From a virus: 64,000 nucleotides of DNA. Where the stretch lies: positions 1-64,000 of IMG/VR virus record IMGVR_UViG_3300028920_000039, one strand, 5' to 3'. Position 1 is the stretch's first letter; the number at the start of each line of letters is the position of its first letter. The notes under the pieces were generated by a model. It had not been told where the DNA came from, ran no database searches, and worked only from the letters and a program-made list of their open reading frames with translations. This document shows positions 23,324 to 32,344 of this stretch, piece after piece. Made by a program: the position numbers and the translations under genes.

Positions 23324-24004
23324 ATGACTGCTAAAGACTTTTGGGTTGAATACTTCTCACCTGTCGGTGAGTATGGGGCCTATGGAGGTTATTCTCCTAT
23401 AGACAAGCTCGAAACCGAAGAAGAGAAATGGGCGGCTGTGGCTGATGACGTTATGGCCGATTACAGTCCTGATTTGGATGATCTGATGGTTCGAGGAGAA
23501 TTTCCACCTTCCGTTGCGAGGAGGATCAATTCAATCTACGACGCTATCAAAGCCAAGTACGGTATAAAGGAAACTACAGATCCTATCGAGCAAGCCATTG
23601 ATATGGTTTTATCTGAGCGAGTGTCAGGGGGAACCCGACTGAAGCGAGCACTCCCCAGCAATGCCAAAATCATCCCTATTTCTAAGTGGAGTCAGGATGA
23701 TGTGATTGAGCGCCTCCTTGCAGATGATGGTATACCTGTTGAAAGAGACGGTGAGTTTTTGAAGGTGTGGGATGATTCATACATTGGGTATGCAGATGTT
23801 GATGGGATCGTTTTTCAGATAGCCACTAATTGGATTCCTCTATGGCAAGCAAAGGAATGGGAAGACTTTCAAAGATTGGCTGACCCAGGCACATTGTATG
23901 CTATTTCTGCTGAGGACTATATGGACAGGCAAGAGGATCTTGAAACTGCGATTGAAGATATGGGCGCAGCCGGTTTCGAAGTAGGCAGTTTCGAAGGCTT
24001 CTGA
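23324..24004 (+). CDS. Tag-bearing virion-like protein
   Basis: 226 residues, ATG behind GGAGG. The N-terminal ~80 residues form a helical domain, then a central tag DPIEQAIDMVLSE at ~86, then a mixed domain with FLKVWDDSYIGYADVDG and an acidic helical end. The tag is a linker here, the same arrangement as in the 1792 and 20983 genes. Not recognised. Confidence 0.75.
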   Translation: MTAKDFWVEYFSPVGEYGAYGGYSPIDKLETEEEKWAAVADDVMADYSPDLDDLMVRGEFPPSVARRINSIYDAIKAKYGIKETTDPIEQAIDMVLSERVSGGTRLKRALPSNAKIIPISKWSQDDVIERLLADDGIPVERDGEFLKVWDDSYIGYADVDGIVFQIATNWIPLWQAKEWEDFQRLADPGTLYAISAEDYMDRQEDLETAIEDMGAAGFEVGSFEGF

Positions 24005-24032
24005 TTGACAGTTGTAAGAACAAGAGAGTGAT

Positions 24033-26045
24033 ATGGCACTAATCAAGCTTCAGCCCTGGCGGGCCATCAAAGTTCTGTTCGGCTACAGCGCCGATGGTAA
24101 CAAGCAGAGTCTCGTCATGCCACACGGCATGAAGAACCTTGCCATGAATATGTACACCTACGGCAAGGACCCCCTTTCTACATGGTACGCTCGCAAGGTT
24201 CACCTTACCCAAGATCGTTTGCAAGCATACAAAGAGTTCGACGATATGGACTCTGATGACGTTGTTGTTTCAGCATTGGACCTTTACGCGGAGGACTCGA
24301 CTCAAGCGGACACTAATACCGGTCGTCGAATTTGGGTCGAGGCAGAGGATGAGAAGGTTGAAGAAATTTGCAATGACATGTTTGATAGGATCAATGCTGA
24401 CGAGCAATGCTTCTCGATCACACGTGAAATTGCCAAGTATGGTAACTCCTTCGGCGCTGTTATTCAGGAAGAGAATGCTGACGGAACGCCAGGAAAGGTC
24501 ATACAGCTTTTGGCGGCTCCGGTGTATGCCCTTTCCCGTATCGAAGATGAAGAAGGTCGGCTCATCGGTTTTGCAGTAGCGCCGATTGAGCAGATGGGAA
24601 GTACCATTGGCATGGCGCAGCCCAGTGATCTGACACAAGGTAAGCCAACCGACCCTCCTTGGGCCTTTGTTCATTGGCGGCTGCTCGGTCGTGAAAGGAT
24701 CGAAAGTTATGGCACTTCTCTGTTGTGGCCGGCACGTAGACCTTATCGCCGGCTGCGAATGGCTGAAGACGCACTCGTCATATACCGACTTAAGCGCTCA
24801 CCTGATCGTTTCGTCTTTGGAATCAAAGGTCTGAGCGGCATGGCTCCTGAAGACCGCCAGAAGATCATGCGGAAGATTCGACAGGAACTTCGCAAGAAAC
24901 ATCTCATCAATCCTGAGACGGGGCAGGTTCGCTCAGAGTTGGAACCGCTGGGTGTAGACGAAGACATCATTGTCGACGAAGAATCTGTCAATGTGACACG
25001 CTTGACAGGAAGTGCCCAGGTTAACCATGTGTTGGACATTGAATATCTGCGTAAGCGGTTCATGGGTAGTCTGAAGATCCCCCCTGACTACTTGGGGTTC
25101 TCTGATGCCAAGTCAGGCTTCATTGCTGAGTCTCCTCTTTCCTATCAGGACATCAACTTCGCACGTGTGTGTAAACGCTTGCAAGCGGCAAGTATGGATG
25201 GGTTTTCATTACTGTGTCAGATCAACATGGCTTGGTGTGGCATAGACCCTCGAGCGGGTCTAGCCAAGTTCTTCGTTCACATGAATCCTGTCAGCTCGCT
25301 GGATGAGCGTAATCAACTTGAGCTAGAGAAGGTGAGGGCAGAGACGTTGGAGATTCTCACTAAGGTAGGTGCTGCTCTTGGTATTGATTCCGACGAGTGG
25401 CATGCCTTCCTGCTCAATCGCAGTCGTTTGCCATCACATCTGTTCAGGAAGAGCGGCAAGGATGGAATGGACCTTCTCAGAGGACAAGTGATGGTCGAAA
25501 AGAAACCTCTTGATGAATCCAAGTGCGAGTCTATCGAAGAGTCCCTCAAGACGAGTGATAAGGTCACAGTCGAAGAGAAGCAAGAGTTCAACCAGCGGTT
25601 GCATGGTTTGATCTCTTTGCGAGAGTGGAAGGAAGTCACTGAATACGATGAGGAAGGCAGTCGTCAGATAAAGATCATTGATATGGTTCGTCTGCTCAAT
25701 ATTCGTGAGCTATTCTCGCCTGCACTTGGTTCGAATATTCGTAGCAGCAACGTGGTGCTGCATGTGGTTGAAGATCAGCACATTCCTCTCAGTGTACCAG
25801 GAACCGACAAGAAGCTACTCGAAGCCAAGACGGTAACTGAGTGGAATAGCGAAGATAAAAAGACTGAGGTGAAGAAAACCAAGGATCTGATGGAGCGAAC
25901 CATTGAGGGGTTGAAAAAGAAGCAGGCTGAGGAAGAAGATCGACAGAGAAAGCTTCAAGAGCTATCCGAAAAGTATGGCATTGATCCAGAAGATTTCGAA
26001 GAATTTGACCTTGAGGAGGAAGACGATGAAGAAGATGCTGACTGA
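24033..26045 (+). CDS. Portal protein
   Basis: 670 residues. Resembles T4 gp20-like portal proteins: an N-terminal wing, SITREIAKYGNSFGAVIQE, then ESYGTSLLWPARRPYRRLRM and EDALVIYRLKRSPDRFVFGI around residues 225-270, typical of the portal stem region, then DIEYLRKRFMGSLKIPPDYL. The C-terminal ~170 residues are charged and coiled-coil, ending in an acidic tail. The dodecameric portal forms the DNA channel at one capsid vertex and docks the terminase. TTGTAAG at 24012 precedes it. Confidence 0.9.
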   Translation: MALIKLQPWRAIKVLFGYSADGNKQSLVMPHGMKNLAMNMYTYGKDPLSTWYARKVHLTQDRLQAYKEFDDMDSDDVVVSALDLYAEDSTQADTNTGRRIWVEAEDEKVEEICNDMFDRINADEQCFSITREIAKYGNSFGAVIQEENADGTPGKVIQLLAAPVYALSRIEDEEGRLIGFAVAPIEQMGSTIGMAQPSDLTQGKPTDPPWAFVHWRLLGRERIESYGTSLLWPARRPYRRLRMAEDALVIYRLKRSPDRFVFGIKGLSGMAPEDRQKIMRKIRQELRKKHLINPETGQVRSELEPLGVDEDIIVDEESVNVTRLTGSAQVNHVLDIEYLRKRFMGSLKIPPDYLGFSDAKSGFIAESPLSYQDINFARVCKRLQAASMDGFSLLCQINMAWCGIDPRAGLAKFFVHMNPVSSLDERNQLELEKVRAETLEILTKVGAALGIDSDEWHAFLLNRSRLPSHLFRKSGKDGMDLLRGQVMVEKKPLDESKCESIEESLKTSDKVTVEEKQEFNQRLHGLISLREWKEVTEYDEEGSRQIKIIDMVRLLNIRELFSPALGSNIRSSNVVLHVVEDQHIPLSVPGTDKKLLEAKTVTEWNSEDKKTEVKKTKDLMERTIEGLKKKQAEEEDRQRKLQELSEKYGIDPEDFEEFDLEEEDDEEDAD

Positions 26046-26226
26046 AGAGCTGCCAAGCTCCGGAACAAGCAATCATGAGCACAACTGGCAGAAACTCGAA
26101 GGCGGGTCTGATAACCCCGACGAGATGGTGCTAGTTTGCAGGCATGAAGGTTGCGGCGCCACCAAAACGGTGCGCAAGCCGAAGCTCCAGGAAGACAAAG
26201 GCGGCAAGCAACTATTACTGGGGTAA
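26026..26226 (+). CDS. Small zinc-binding-like protein
   Basis: 66 residues, ATG inside the portal gene end, behind GAGGAGG. Contains HEHNWQKLEG and LVCRHEGCGATK, giving a Cys/His cluster (H-x-H, C-x3-E-x-C) that may bind zinc. Function unknown; possibly a portal or head accessory protein by position. Confidence 0.65.
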   Translation: MKKMLTEELPSSGTSNHEHNWQKLEGGSDNPDEMVLVCRHEGCGATKTVRKPKLQEDKGGKQLLLG

Positions 26227-26228
26227 TC

Positions 26229-26495
26229 ATGCACGACACAGTTGATCAGTTGGTAGCCGAGTCTACCATTCAATCAATCGGGGATGCTCTGAAGAACAAC
26301 TCTGTTGTGCCGGAAGTGCAGAAGTTTCAAGAAGAGTTTGAGGAGCTTGCGGAAGAACTTTCAACAGGGGACTGGGGGCGGATTGGTGTTATTGCGGGGA
26401 TGTTGTGGTACAAACTTGATATGGTAATCAAACATCTAGCAGACATATCTTCCTCCTCGAGAAATATTGACAGGAACACCTCAAAAATCAAATGA
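26229..26495 (+). CDS. Small helical protein with hydrophobic segment
   Basis: 88 residues beginning MHDTVDQLVAESTIQSIGDA. Amphipathic acidic helices, then a hydrophobic stretch (IGVIAGMLWYKLDMVI), possibly membrane-interacting though short, and a Ser/Asn-rich tail. Its stop overlaps the ATG at 26492. Unknown function; a small holin-like role cannot be excluded. Confidence 0.6.
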   Translation: MHDTVDQLVAESTIQSIGDALKNNSVVPEVQKFQEEFEELAEELSTGDWGRIGVIAGMLWYKLDMVIKHLADISSSSRNIDRNTSKIK

Positions 26496-26772
26496 GAATT
26501 GTTCCGTCTGCAGGTTACTATGCACAGCCAAAGGCCGCAGGTTGTATCATAGTCAGGAACAGTTTGTCATTTTTGAGAATCTAACTACCATGACGCCTGT
26601 TTTGGTAGCAACTACTCATGGCCAAGGCGTCATCCCTCCCGTTGCTTTTGAGAAACTCAAAGAAATCTGCTCAAAACTGTACGGAGACGCCTACTGTTTG
26701 GCTCCGTCACCACCAGAAGATCCACACTTCATGGTTAAGGTCATCAAGCTTACTCCTGAAGAGCTGACCTAA
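26467..26772 (+). CDS. Small hypothetical protein, probably frameshifted
   Basis: The frame open from a TTG at 26467 has no ribosome site, and its first ~35 residues look unnatural. A better start is ATG 26492, overlapping the preceding stop, which reads MRIVPSAGYYAQPKAAGCII before meeting a stop. A -1 shift near the T5 run at ~26573 would join it to FENLTTMTPVLVATTHGQGV and the Pro-rich C-terminus. So the real gene is probably 26492-26772 with one indel, or a programmed frameshift. Not recognised. Confidence 0.5.
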   Translation: MTGTPQKSNENCSVCRLLCTAKGRRLYHSQEQFVIFENLTTMTPVLVATTHGQGVIPPVAFEKLKEICSKLYGDAYCLAPSPPEDPHFMVKVIKLTPEELT

Positions 26773-26812
26773 TTTTTGAGTATTAACTATCTCCGTTTTA
26801 AACAAAACAAAA

Positions 26813-26819
26813 GTATAAT
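26813..26819 (+). promoter_or_regulatory. GTATAAT promoter-like element
   Basis: GTATAAT 49 nt upstream of ATG 26869, in an A-rich gap after a stop codon. Related to the TTGTATAAC motif; no clear -35. Confidence 0.4.
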
Positions 26820-26868
26820 GGTGTGATGACGGCTTAATCGTAACACTCCAAGAAAGGAGACAAAAGCC

Positions 26869-27294
26869 ATGGGTATGGTAGGAAAACAGAGTCGTGCAGC
26901 GGTAAATGTGGGTTTGTCCCCGCGGCGTTGGGTTGTCTTGTTCGAAAAGGAAGACCCGACGGAAGATCCGGTCTTCAATTACAGGGGTATTGACCTGTAC
27001 CTGGCGGCTGATCACCTGAATACGGCGAACACCGAAATCGTCGTGCAGGACAGCGTTGATGGAACAACCTGGGCTACCCGCCTAACAGTAGCAAACCCTC
27101 TGGTTCCGGGTGGCGAGCTCTCGCTCAACACATACTTCAGGCAGAGGTGGGTCCGAGTACTTCTGTATTCGACTGGTGGTGGTCGGATCGACGGTACACT
27201 GGCAATCCCGGAAGACGATGTTACCCCGGGGCTGTGGCCGGACATCAATGCTCTCGCATGCGCAAGCTATTGCGAAGTCAGCGACGAAAGCTAA
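26869..27294 (+). CDS. Small beta-rich virion protein (SDGTTW family)
   Basis: 141 residues, ATG behind AAAGGAG. Beta-strand-rich, with EIVVQDSVDGTTWATRLTV around residues 60-80 and a jelly-roll-like alternation. Similar S-x-D/N-G-T-x-W units occur in the proteins at 39487 and 62866, suggesting a small paralogous family, possibly head decoration or fibre-associated proteins. Highly expressed structural role inferred from the strong ribosome site and stand-alone promoter. Confidence 0.7.
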   Translation: MGMVGKQSRAAVNVGLSPRRWVVLFEKEDPTEDPVFNYRGIDLYLAADHLNTANTEIVVQDSVDGTTWATRLTVANPLVPGGELSLNTYFRQRWVRVLLYSTGGGRIDGTLAIPEDDVTPGLWPDINALACASYCEVSDES

Positions 27295-27337
27295 ACACCT
27301 TCCGGGCGGTGCAAAGTCGCTTGCTCATTCAAACCTA

Positions 27338-27367
27338 CACCATGCCGGTGACCATTCCGGCATGGTG
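27338..27367 (+). terminator. Stem-loop before the surface-protein cluster
   Basis: CACCATGCCGG (27338-27348) pairs perfectly with CCGGCATGGTG (27357-27367) around an 8-nt loop: 11 bp with no T-run. Could be an intrinsic terminator lacking the tract, an RNA stability element, or an attenuator. Confidence 0.5.
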
Positions 27368-27387
27368 CTAGGGATTAGGAGGTGTTG

Positions 27388-29022
27388 ATGACCTTTCGTC
27401 CAAGAACTGTTCTTTTCTTTGAAGCGTTCCTGTTCCTACTTCCTTCCTTTTGTTTCTCTCAGATCCAAATCAATCCCCGTGACATCAAACCAGGCACTAT
27501 TGATGAAACTGAGTTTGGATATTTGAACGGTCTGCGAGCTAACATTCAGCAGCAGATCGACAGCTTTGGTGTAATCAGTAATGCTATTACCAACATTGTT
27601 TGGTTGCCTGGATCTGACTTTACGTTCTCAAGAACTAATAATGTTGGGTACGAAACCTATCCGACCAACATTGGTTTTTTCATCAACGATGCAAACTATA
27701 TCACTGCGGCTTCTACATTTATGGGCGCAACCAATGACTACGTGTGGACCACCGGACGAGTATGGTGGGTTGCAATTGCGAATGATATGGACGCACACAT
27801 CAATGACACAATAGACAACGCGACTGCAGGCGATACGTTGATGCTACCATCTGGCAGTTTTACGGTAGATAGCGCTATTGTAATTAACAAGTCACTCACC
27901 ATTCGAGGACAGGGACTTGATTCGACCATTATCAATCAGACGGGCGATGGACAGAACACTTTTTTGATTGGAGTCTCTAATGTTCGCATTATGGACTTAA
28001 CTGTGAAGACTATCACGGCAGTTGCAGGGACGGCTATAGCTGTCAGCGCGCCCGGAGCAACAAGCGGGCACATAATTGAGAATGTAAAGGTTGATTATAA
28101 CTCGTCTGGTATTCTTTATGGGTTCAAGGGTAACGACTCTAGTGGCGTGATCAAAAATAGCATCTTCAATGTGATTAGTTCAAGCCACAGTGCCTGGGGG
28201 TTTTTCAACCAACCAATTATGGGGAGCGGTCATACGTGGAACCTTTACAATAGCGTCTTCACCGCGTCGGGCGGGGCAGGTTCAGGTATACACGCTGAGG
28301 ATACTGGAGGTCTGGCTAATACGGTTAATGCTTTCGCGTGTATCCTGGCCGGTTCGGATGCGGGTGCTAGAGTAAAGGGTTCGGGGTCGACGGTTGTACT
28401 GGAACGGTGTTCTGCTAATGGCGGGGATGGAGATGTTCGGGGCGACAGTAGCGGCACGATGATTCTCAGGGGTACGGTCCTGGTTAACAACACGACGAAA
28501 GGGTCCAGTACAATAAGTCGTGACGGAACGATCTGGGCGACGAGTGCTCGGTTTGACGCCGACTCGATATGGTTAGGGACTAATAGAATCTCGGTCGTGG
28601 ATAATCGACTTCTGATTGTGGCGGGTATTGACACCTATGCGACGAACGTTCCGGTGTATTTTACCGACCTTGCCGCATATGATACCACGGTGTGGAACCT
28701 GACAATTCAAGACCCTACTAATGGCGTTGCATACTATCTTCCGAATCCAGTGGACGCAAATGTGGAGTTGATAGAGGTTTTCGTGAAGTCTCACGGAATG
28801 ACCGGAAACGTTGATGTTATTGCTCAGAATCGAACATCTCTGTGGTACACGTATGCAACGGTGCAGGCAGACATAGTCGCAGATGCAAACGGCACAGCAC
28901 AGACTTCCTTCACCGGGGATCAGACGTGGACGAATCAACATAGGATGGGTTTTTTGGCTAGTGACTTGTCTTCCTTTGCTGCTACCAACCTGTTAAGCGT
29001 TGATTTCAAAATCACAAGGTGA
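27388..29022 (+). CDS. Exported right-handed beta-helix protein (tail-spike or adhesin-like)
   Basis: 544 residues from ATG 27388 behind TTAGGAGG. Residues 1-~25 look like a Sec signal peptide (basic start, FFEAFLFLLPSF core, cleavage near CFS-QIQ). Then a fibre-like N-terminal part containing YPTNIGFFINDANYITAAS, a motif common in phage tail fibres. Residues ~150-400 have beta-helix character: strand-turn units such as SLTIRGQGLDSTIINQ, NVRIMDLTVKTI and repeated Asn/Gly/Ser turns. The C-terminal part has SFTGDQTWTNQHRMGF, shared in outline with the 33812 protein. A signal peptide on a fibre-like protein is unusual for a phage. Confidence 0.8.
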   Translation: MTFRPRTVLFFEAFLFLLPSFCFSQIQINPRDIKPGTIDETEFGYLNGLRANIQQQIDSFGVISNAITNIVWLPGSDFTFSRTNNVGYETYPTNIGFFINDANYITAASTFMGATNDYVWTTGRVWWVAIANDMDAHINDTIDNATAGDTLMLPSGSFTVDSAIVINKSLTIRGQGLDSTIINQTGDGQNTFLIGVSNVRIMDLTVKTITAVAGTAIAVSAPGATSGHIIENVKVDYNSSGILYGFKGNDSSGVIKNSIFNVISSSHSAWGFFNQPIMGSGHTWNLYNSVFTASGGAGSGIHAEDTGGLANTVNAFACILAGSDAGARVKGSGSTVVLERCSANGGDGDVRGDSSGTMILRGTVLVNNTTKGSSTISRDGTIWATSARFDADSIWLGTNRISVVDNRLLIVAGIDTYATNVPVYFTDLAAYDTTVWNLTIQDPTNGVAYYLPNPVDANVELIEVFVKSHGMTGNVDVIAQNRTSLWYTYATVQADIVADANGTAQTSFTGDQTWTNQHRMGFLASDLSSFAATNLLSVDFKITR

Positions 29023-29026
29023 TTTT

Positions 29027-30577
29027 ATGCCGAAGATCAGGTTGCAACGTAGACTATCCTGTGTCTTGCCTTTGCTCTTTGTGTTGCTGTGTGTTTCTTA
29101 TGCATGGGCAATCGTGGTCATGCGCGGTCGCGGGTACACACGGCCACCGCTCCCTTCTGTGCTGATCTGGAGGTTTGCCAACACAAATAATCCAACGGAT
29201 GATAGCTCTCTTGTGGGAACCAATGTAGGCACTCTTGGCGCGGGTGGGGCAGAACCTACTTGGATGGTTGCTACGGGTGGGGTGTCAGCCTACTATGAGT
29301 TTGATGGTAACGACTTCATTGAGGCAGCCGACAATCCCACGTTGAGCTTTGGAGATGGTGCGTCTGACAGAGCGTTTACTGCAATGGGATGGTTTCGTGC
29401 AGCAACAGGCGAAGATAACAATGTGCCAATCATCGGCAAAAATCGCATGGGTGCGCGGGAGTGGGCATTACGAACTGTTGACACAGGTGGCAATCGCTAT
29501 TTGTACTTCTTCAGTGTGGACGAGAGTACTAATGCGTACCGTGGACGTTATGCTAGTAGCCCTTTGATCATTGACAGTGTTTGGTATCATGCAGTTGGAA
29601 CGTATGATGGAAGCGGTATTGTAGGTGGGTTCAAACTCTATCTAAGAGGGCTGCGCATAGACAACAACGATTACAGCGATGGTGCGTATGTTGCTATGGA
29701 AGATTATAGTGCTCCTGTGGAAGTTGCACGGACCTATAGCAGCGTGTATACTCAAGGCGGTGTTGATGATGGTCGAATTTATAGCAACATATTGAGTGCC
29801 ACAGCCATTAGTGACATCTATTGGAATTCAGCTACGAACCATGGTGTGTCTAAATGGGACTATGACAACCGTAGTGATTGGTCCAACACAGTCTTTGTGC
29901 AGACGTTCAGTTATGACGGTTCGCGTCCAGCTGATACAGGGTTCATTGGAACACATCATATGTCAAAAGGGGCTGGTGGTGCGCAACCGACCCATCTTGA
30001 CAATGCCGTTAATGGCTTCTATCAATTTGAGTGGACAGATTACATCACGCTTGACAATGATGCATCCCTTTACCTAACAAATTTCACTATCACAGCTTGG
30101 ATTAAGCGTGATGCTGACCACCCCGCCGATCTGTATAGCACGGTGATAGCAAAAGGCGACAACAACGGAAGCGGTGTTGACAACAATTATCAACTGTCAG
30201 TTTTAGATTCAACTTCTGTGTTTCCAAACAGAGTTTATTTTCTTGTGGGTGATGGAGCAGCGTCCACGACTTCTCTAATCTCCAATACGGAGATAACGAA
30301 TGTGACTTGGACGCATGTTGCTGCGGTGTACGACGACACAGGCAACAGCCACAGCATCTACATCAATGGGGTGCTTGATACGAATGCCGTCACAACATTG
30401 ACTCCTCACAACGCTAGTGGCGGTGTCACAATAGGAACATGGTTCATTGCTGGAAGTGAGCCGTTCTCGGAATGGGGCGGACACCTCGATGAGATACGGC
30501 AATACAATGTTGCTTTGTCGGCTGCCACAATCAGCAACATTTACCATGACACAAAGTTTTTGTTTGTTGGTTTCTAA
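29027..30577 (+). CDS. Exported LamG/ConA-like double jelly-roll protein
   Basis: 516 residues. The N-terminus has a strong signal peptide (RRLSCVLPLLFVLLCVSYAWA, cleavage after AWA). Two concanavalin A-like/LamG-type domains follow: residues ~85-290 (YEFDGNDFIEAADN, FTAMGWFRAAT, WYHAVGTYDGSG) and ~330-515 (FEWTDYITLDND, FTITAWIKRD, WTHVAAVYDDTGNSHSIYIN). Such domains bind carbohydrate or act in adhesion. Coupled to the preceding gene by a short overlap of leader (SD AAGGTGA). A host-surface or virion-attached glycan-binding protein is inferred. Confidence 0.8.
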   Translation: MPKIRLQRRLSCVLPLLFVLLCVSYAWAIVVMRGRGYTRPPLPSVLIWRFANTNNPTDDSSLVGTNVGTLGAGGAEPTWMVATGGVSAYYEFDGNDFIEAADNPTLSFGDGASDRAFTAMGWFRAATGEDNNVPIIGKNRMGAREWALRTVDTGGNRYLYFFSVDESTNAYRGRYASSPLIIDSVWYHAVGTYDGSGIVGGFKLYLRGLRIDNNDYSDGAYVAMEDYSAPVEVARTYSSVYTQGGVDDGRIYSNILSATAISDIYWNSATNHGVSKWDYDNRSDWSNTVFVQTFSYDGSRPADTGFIGTHHMSKGAGGAQPTHLDNAVNGFYQFEWTDYITLDNDASLYLTNFTITAWIKRDADHPADLYSTVIAKGDNNGSGVDNNYQLSVLDSTSVFPNRVYFLVGDGAASTTSLISNTEITNVTWTHVAAVYDDTGNSHSIYINGVLDTNAVTTLTPHNASGGVTIGTWFIAGSEPFSEWGGHLDEIRQYNVALSAATISNIYHDTKFLFVGF

Positions 30578-30591
30578 GAAAGGACAATGAT

Positions 30592-31014
30592 ATGAGGATA
30601 ATGCATTGCATGATGGTTCTACTAACATCGTGTGTCATTTGTATTGCGGCTCCGTTGCTGTCGTTTCAGATAACAGTTCCCGAGACGGGTTGGACGGACA
30701 GCGACTTCAGCAACAAGTGTGAAGCGGCATGGGTGATTCTGACTGGTTCGACGGATTACGAGAATTTGTGGGCGGGGTGGGCAACGGACTACTGTTTGTC
30801 CACAAACACAAACACCACGATCTATTTGTACCGTAATAGCATCAAGAACATTCTGGGTGAGAATGTGCTGGAAGAGGGTTCGCGTACACAGGTGGTGAAC
30901 AAGGTAACGGAATACACTAACAGCCATTCGGGTATTAATACTACACCGGCGTTTGATTTGACAACGTGGGGGATTCAGCACAAGGTTCACACGAACATTA
31001 CACCGATGCCATAG
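30592..31014 (+). CDS. Small exported protein
   Basis: 140 residues, ATG behind AAAGGAC. A hydrophobic N-terminus (MVLLTSCVICIAA) fits a signal peptide, cleaved near residue 20. The mature part begins APLLSFQITVPETGWTDSDF and has an Asn/Thr-rich middle. Third in a row of exported proteins. Family unknown. Confidence 0.65.
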   Translation: MRIMHCMMVLLTSCVICIAAPLLSFQITVPETGWTDSDFSNKCEAAWVILTGSTDYENLWAGWATDYCLSTNTNTTIYLYRNSIKNILGENVLEEGSRTQVVNKVTEYTNSHSGINTTPAFDLTTWGIQHKVHTNITPMP

Positions 31015-31060
31015 GGAGGGGGCGGGGAAATGTCTGTTCCTCAGTCGTAAACATAGCGCC

Positions 31061-31357
31061 ATGATGAAACGAACACTCATATGGCTTTGCCTTTTGTTTA
31101 CCGGATGCAGGACCGGCGGCGGAACGTGGTGCGTCAACCGGTCGTGCGACTGGTGGCTCCGACAGCGGCCCGAGAATACCGGCATAGTCTGGTATCAGCC
31201 TCAGCGCCATCACTGGCAACCGTATACGCGGGCGGACCGAGGGCATTGCATCTGCTATACGGTAATTGACGGGCGGCGCGTCTATTATGACCCGCAAATC
31301 GGCATGGTACAATTGAGCGAGCAGGGATTGCAAACGGCGCAGCATATAGGGCCATAG
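31061..31357 (+). CDS. Small lipoprotein
   Basis: 98 residues. N-terminus MMKRTLIWLCLLFTGCRTGG has a lipobox-like LFTGC, so the mature protein would start with a lipidated Cys and sit in the membrane. The mature part is aromatic with several Cys (HCICYTVID, VYYDPQIGMV). Possible roles are superinfection exclusion or outer-membrane spanin partner; neither is shown. The ribosome site is weak. Confidence 0.65.
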   Translation: MMKRTLIWLCLLFTGCRTGGGTWCVNRSCDWWLRQRPENTGIVWYQPQRHHWQPYTRADRGHCICYTVIDGRRVYYDPQIGMVQLSEQGLQTAQHIGP

Positions 31358-31513
31358 AGAAAGGATTAGAGTCTATCTATCGAACCTATTGTTCGTGGCA
31401 AGCCGGAATCACTTGGTTTTTGAAAGAAGATTTTTGTTGTGCTGGTCGTGATCAAAGGTCGGTTATGGTGCACTTCATTTTGAGTAGGTTACAGAGAAAC
31501 CATAGGTGAAGAA

Positions 31514-32344
31514 ATGAAAGGCCTGGTTCTTGATGGAGGAGGGGTTTTTGGCATAGGTCAAGCTCATATCGTGTCGCAAGTGGACCTTGACAAGTTTGAC
31601 TTCTTCGCTGGAACCTCCATTGGATCAGTGATTGCTTCTGTGTTGGCTTCTGGAGGTGATTGCTCTGACCTGCCTGGCTTCTTCCATCGTGCGATGCCTT
31701 TGATTTTTGAAGGATGGAAGTGGGCAAAGTACCGCTTCTATAAACGTCGGTACAGCGACAAAATGTTGAATTATTACCTTCGTCAGTTGTTTCTCGGTAA
31801 GCTGGGAGGGGTAAACAAACCTTTGTTCACTGCAGCAGCTAATCTTGGCGAACAACGGTTGAAAGTCTTTTCGTCAGAGCATGCAGATGATGCCTCATGG
31901 CTGTTGTGGGAGGTTTGTAGATGTTCCGCAGCAGCGGAGACCTATTTTGCTCCATGGAAAGGATATGCCGATGGGGGCATCTACGCTAACAATCCGTCTA
32001 TGATGGTTGTGGCAGCAGCTTGCAAGCAGCTTGGAGCAAAGGTGGATGAGATTGAGCTGTTTTCAATTGGCACAGGTAGTGGATATTCGGGCAAAAGCAA
32101 GATCCCTCGAGGTAGCTGGTCGGCGGTTCGTTGGGGTATCTGGTTGATCGGCGCTTTTTTGGATGGCGCAGCCAATTCAATGCATGAGTATTTTGTGAGA
32201 TCCCTCCCTCTCAAGAAGTACAAAAGGGTCGATTTCACTCGCGACGCTAAGTGGAGAATGGACAGCCCCACTGATATGCTGTTGGCCGAAAAAGCGTGGA
32301 AACCTGCTATTGATGCCGCTGTGAAAGAGGTGGAAGCATTTTGA
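31514..32344 (+). CDS. Patatin-like phospholipase
   Basis: 276 residues. Oxyanion loop DGGGVFG at 7-13, nucleophile Ser35 in GTSIG (33-37), and catalytic Asp153 in YADGGIYANNP: the complete Ser-Asp dyad arrangement of patatins. Predicted lipid acyl hydrolase (phospholipase A). No signal peptide, so it acts from the cytoplasm on the inner membrane, or after delivery. Possible roles: lysis, membrane remodelling, or a virion effector. It overlaps the start of the nucleotidyltransferase gene, so the two are probably made together. Confidence 0.85.
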   Translation: MKGLVLDGGGVFGIGQAHIVSQVDLDKFDFFAGTSIGSVIASVLASGGDCSDLPGFFHRAMPLIFEGWKWAKYRFYKRRYSDKMLNYYLRQLFLGKLGGVNKPLFTAAANLGEQRLKVFSSEHADDASWLLWEVCRCSAAAETYFAPWKGYADGGIYANNPSMMVVAAACKQLGAKVDEIELFSIGTGSGYSGKSKIPRGSWSAVRWGIWLIGAFLDGAANSMHEYFVRSLPLKKYKRVDFTRDAKWRMDSPTDMLLAEKAWKPAIDAAVKEVEAF

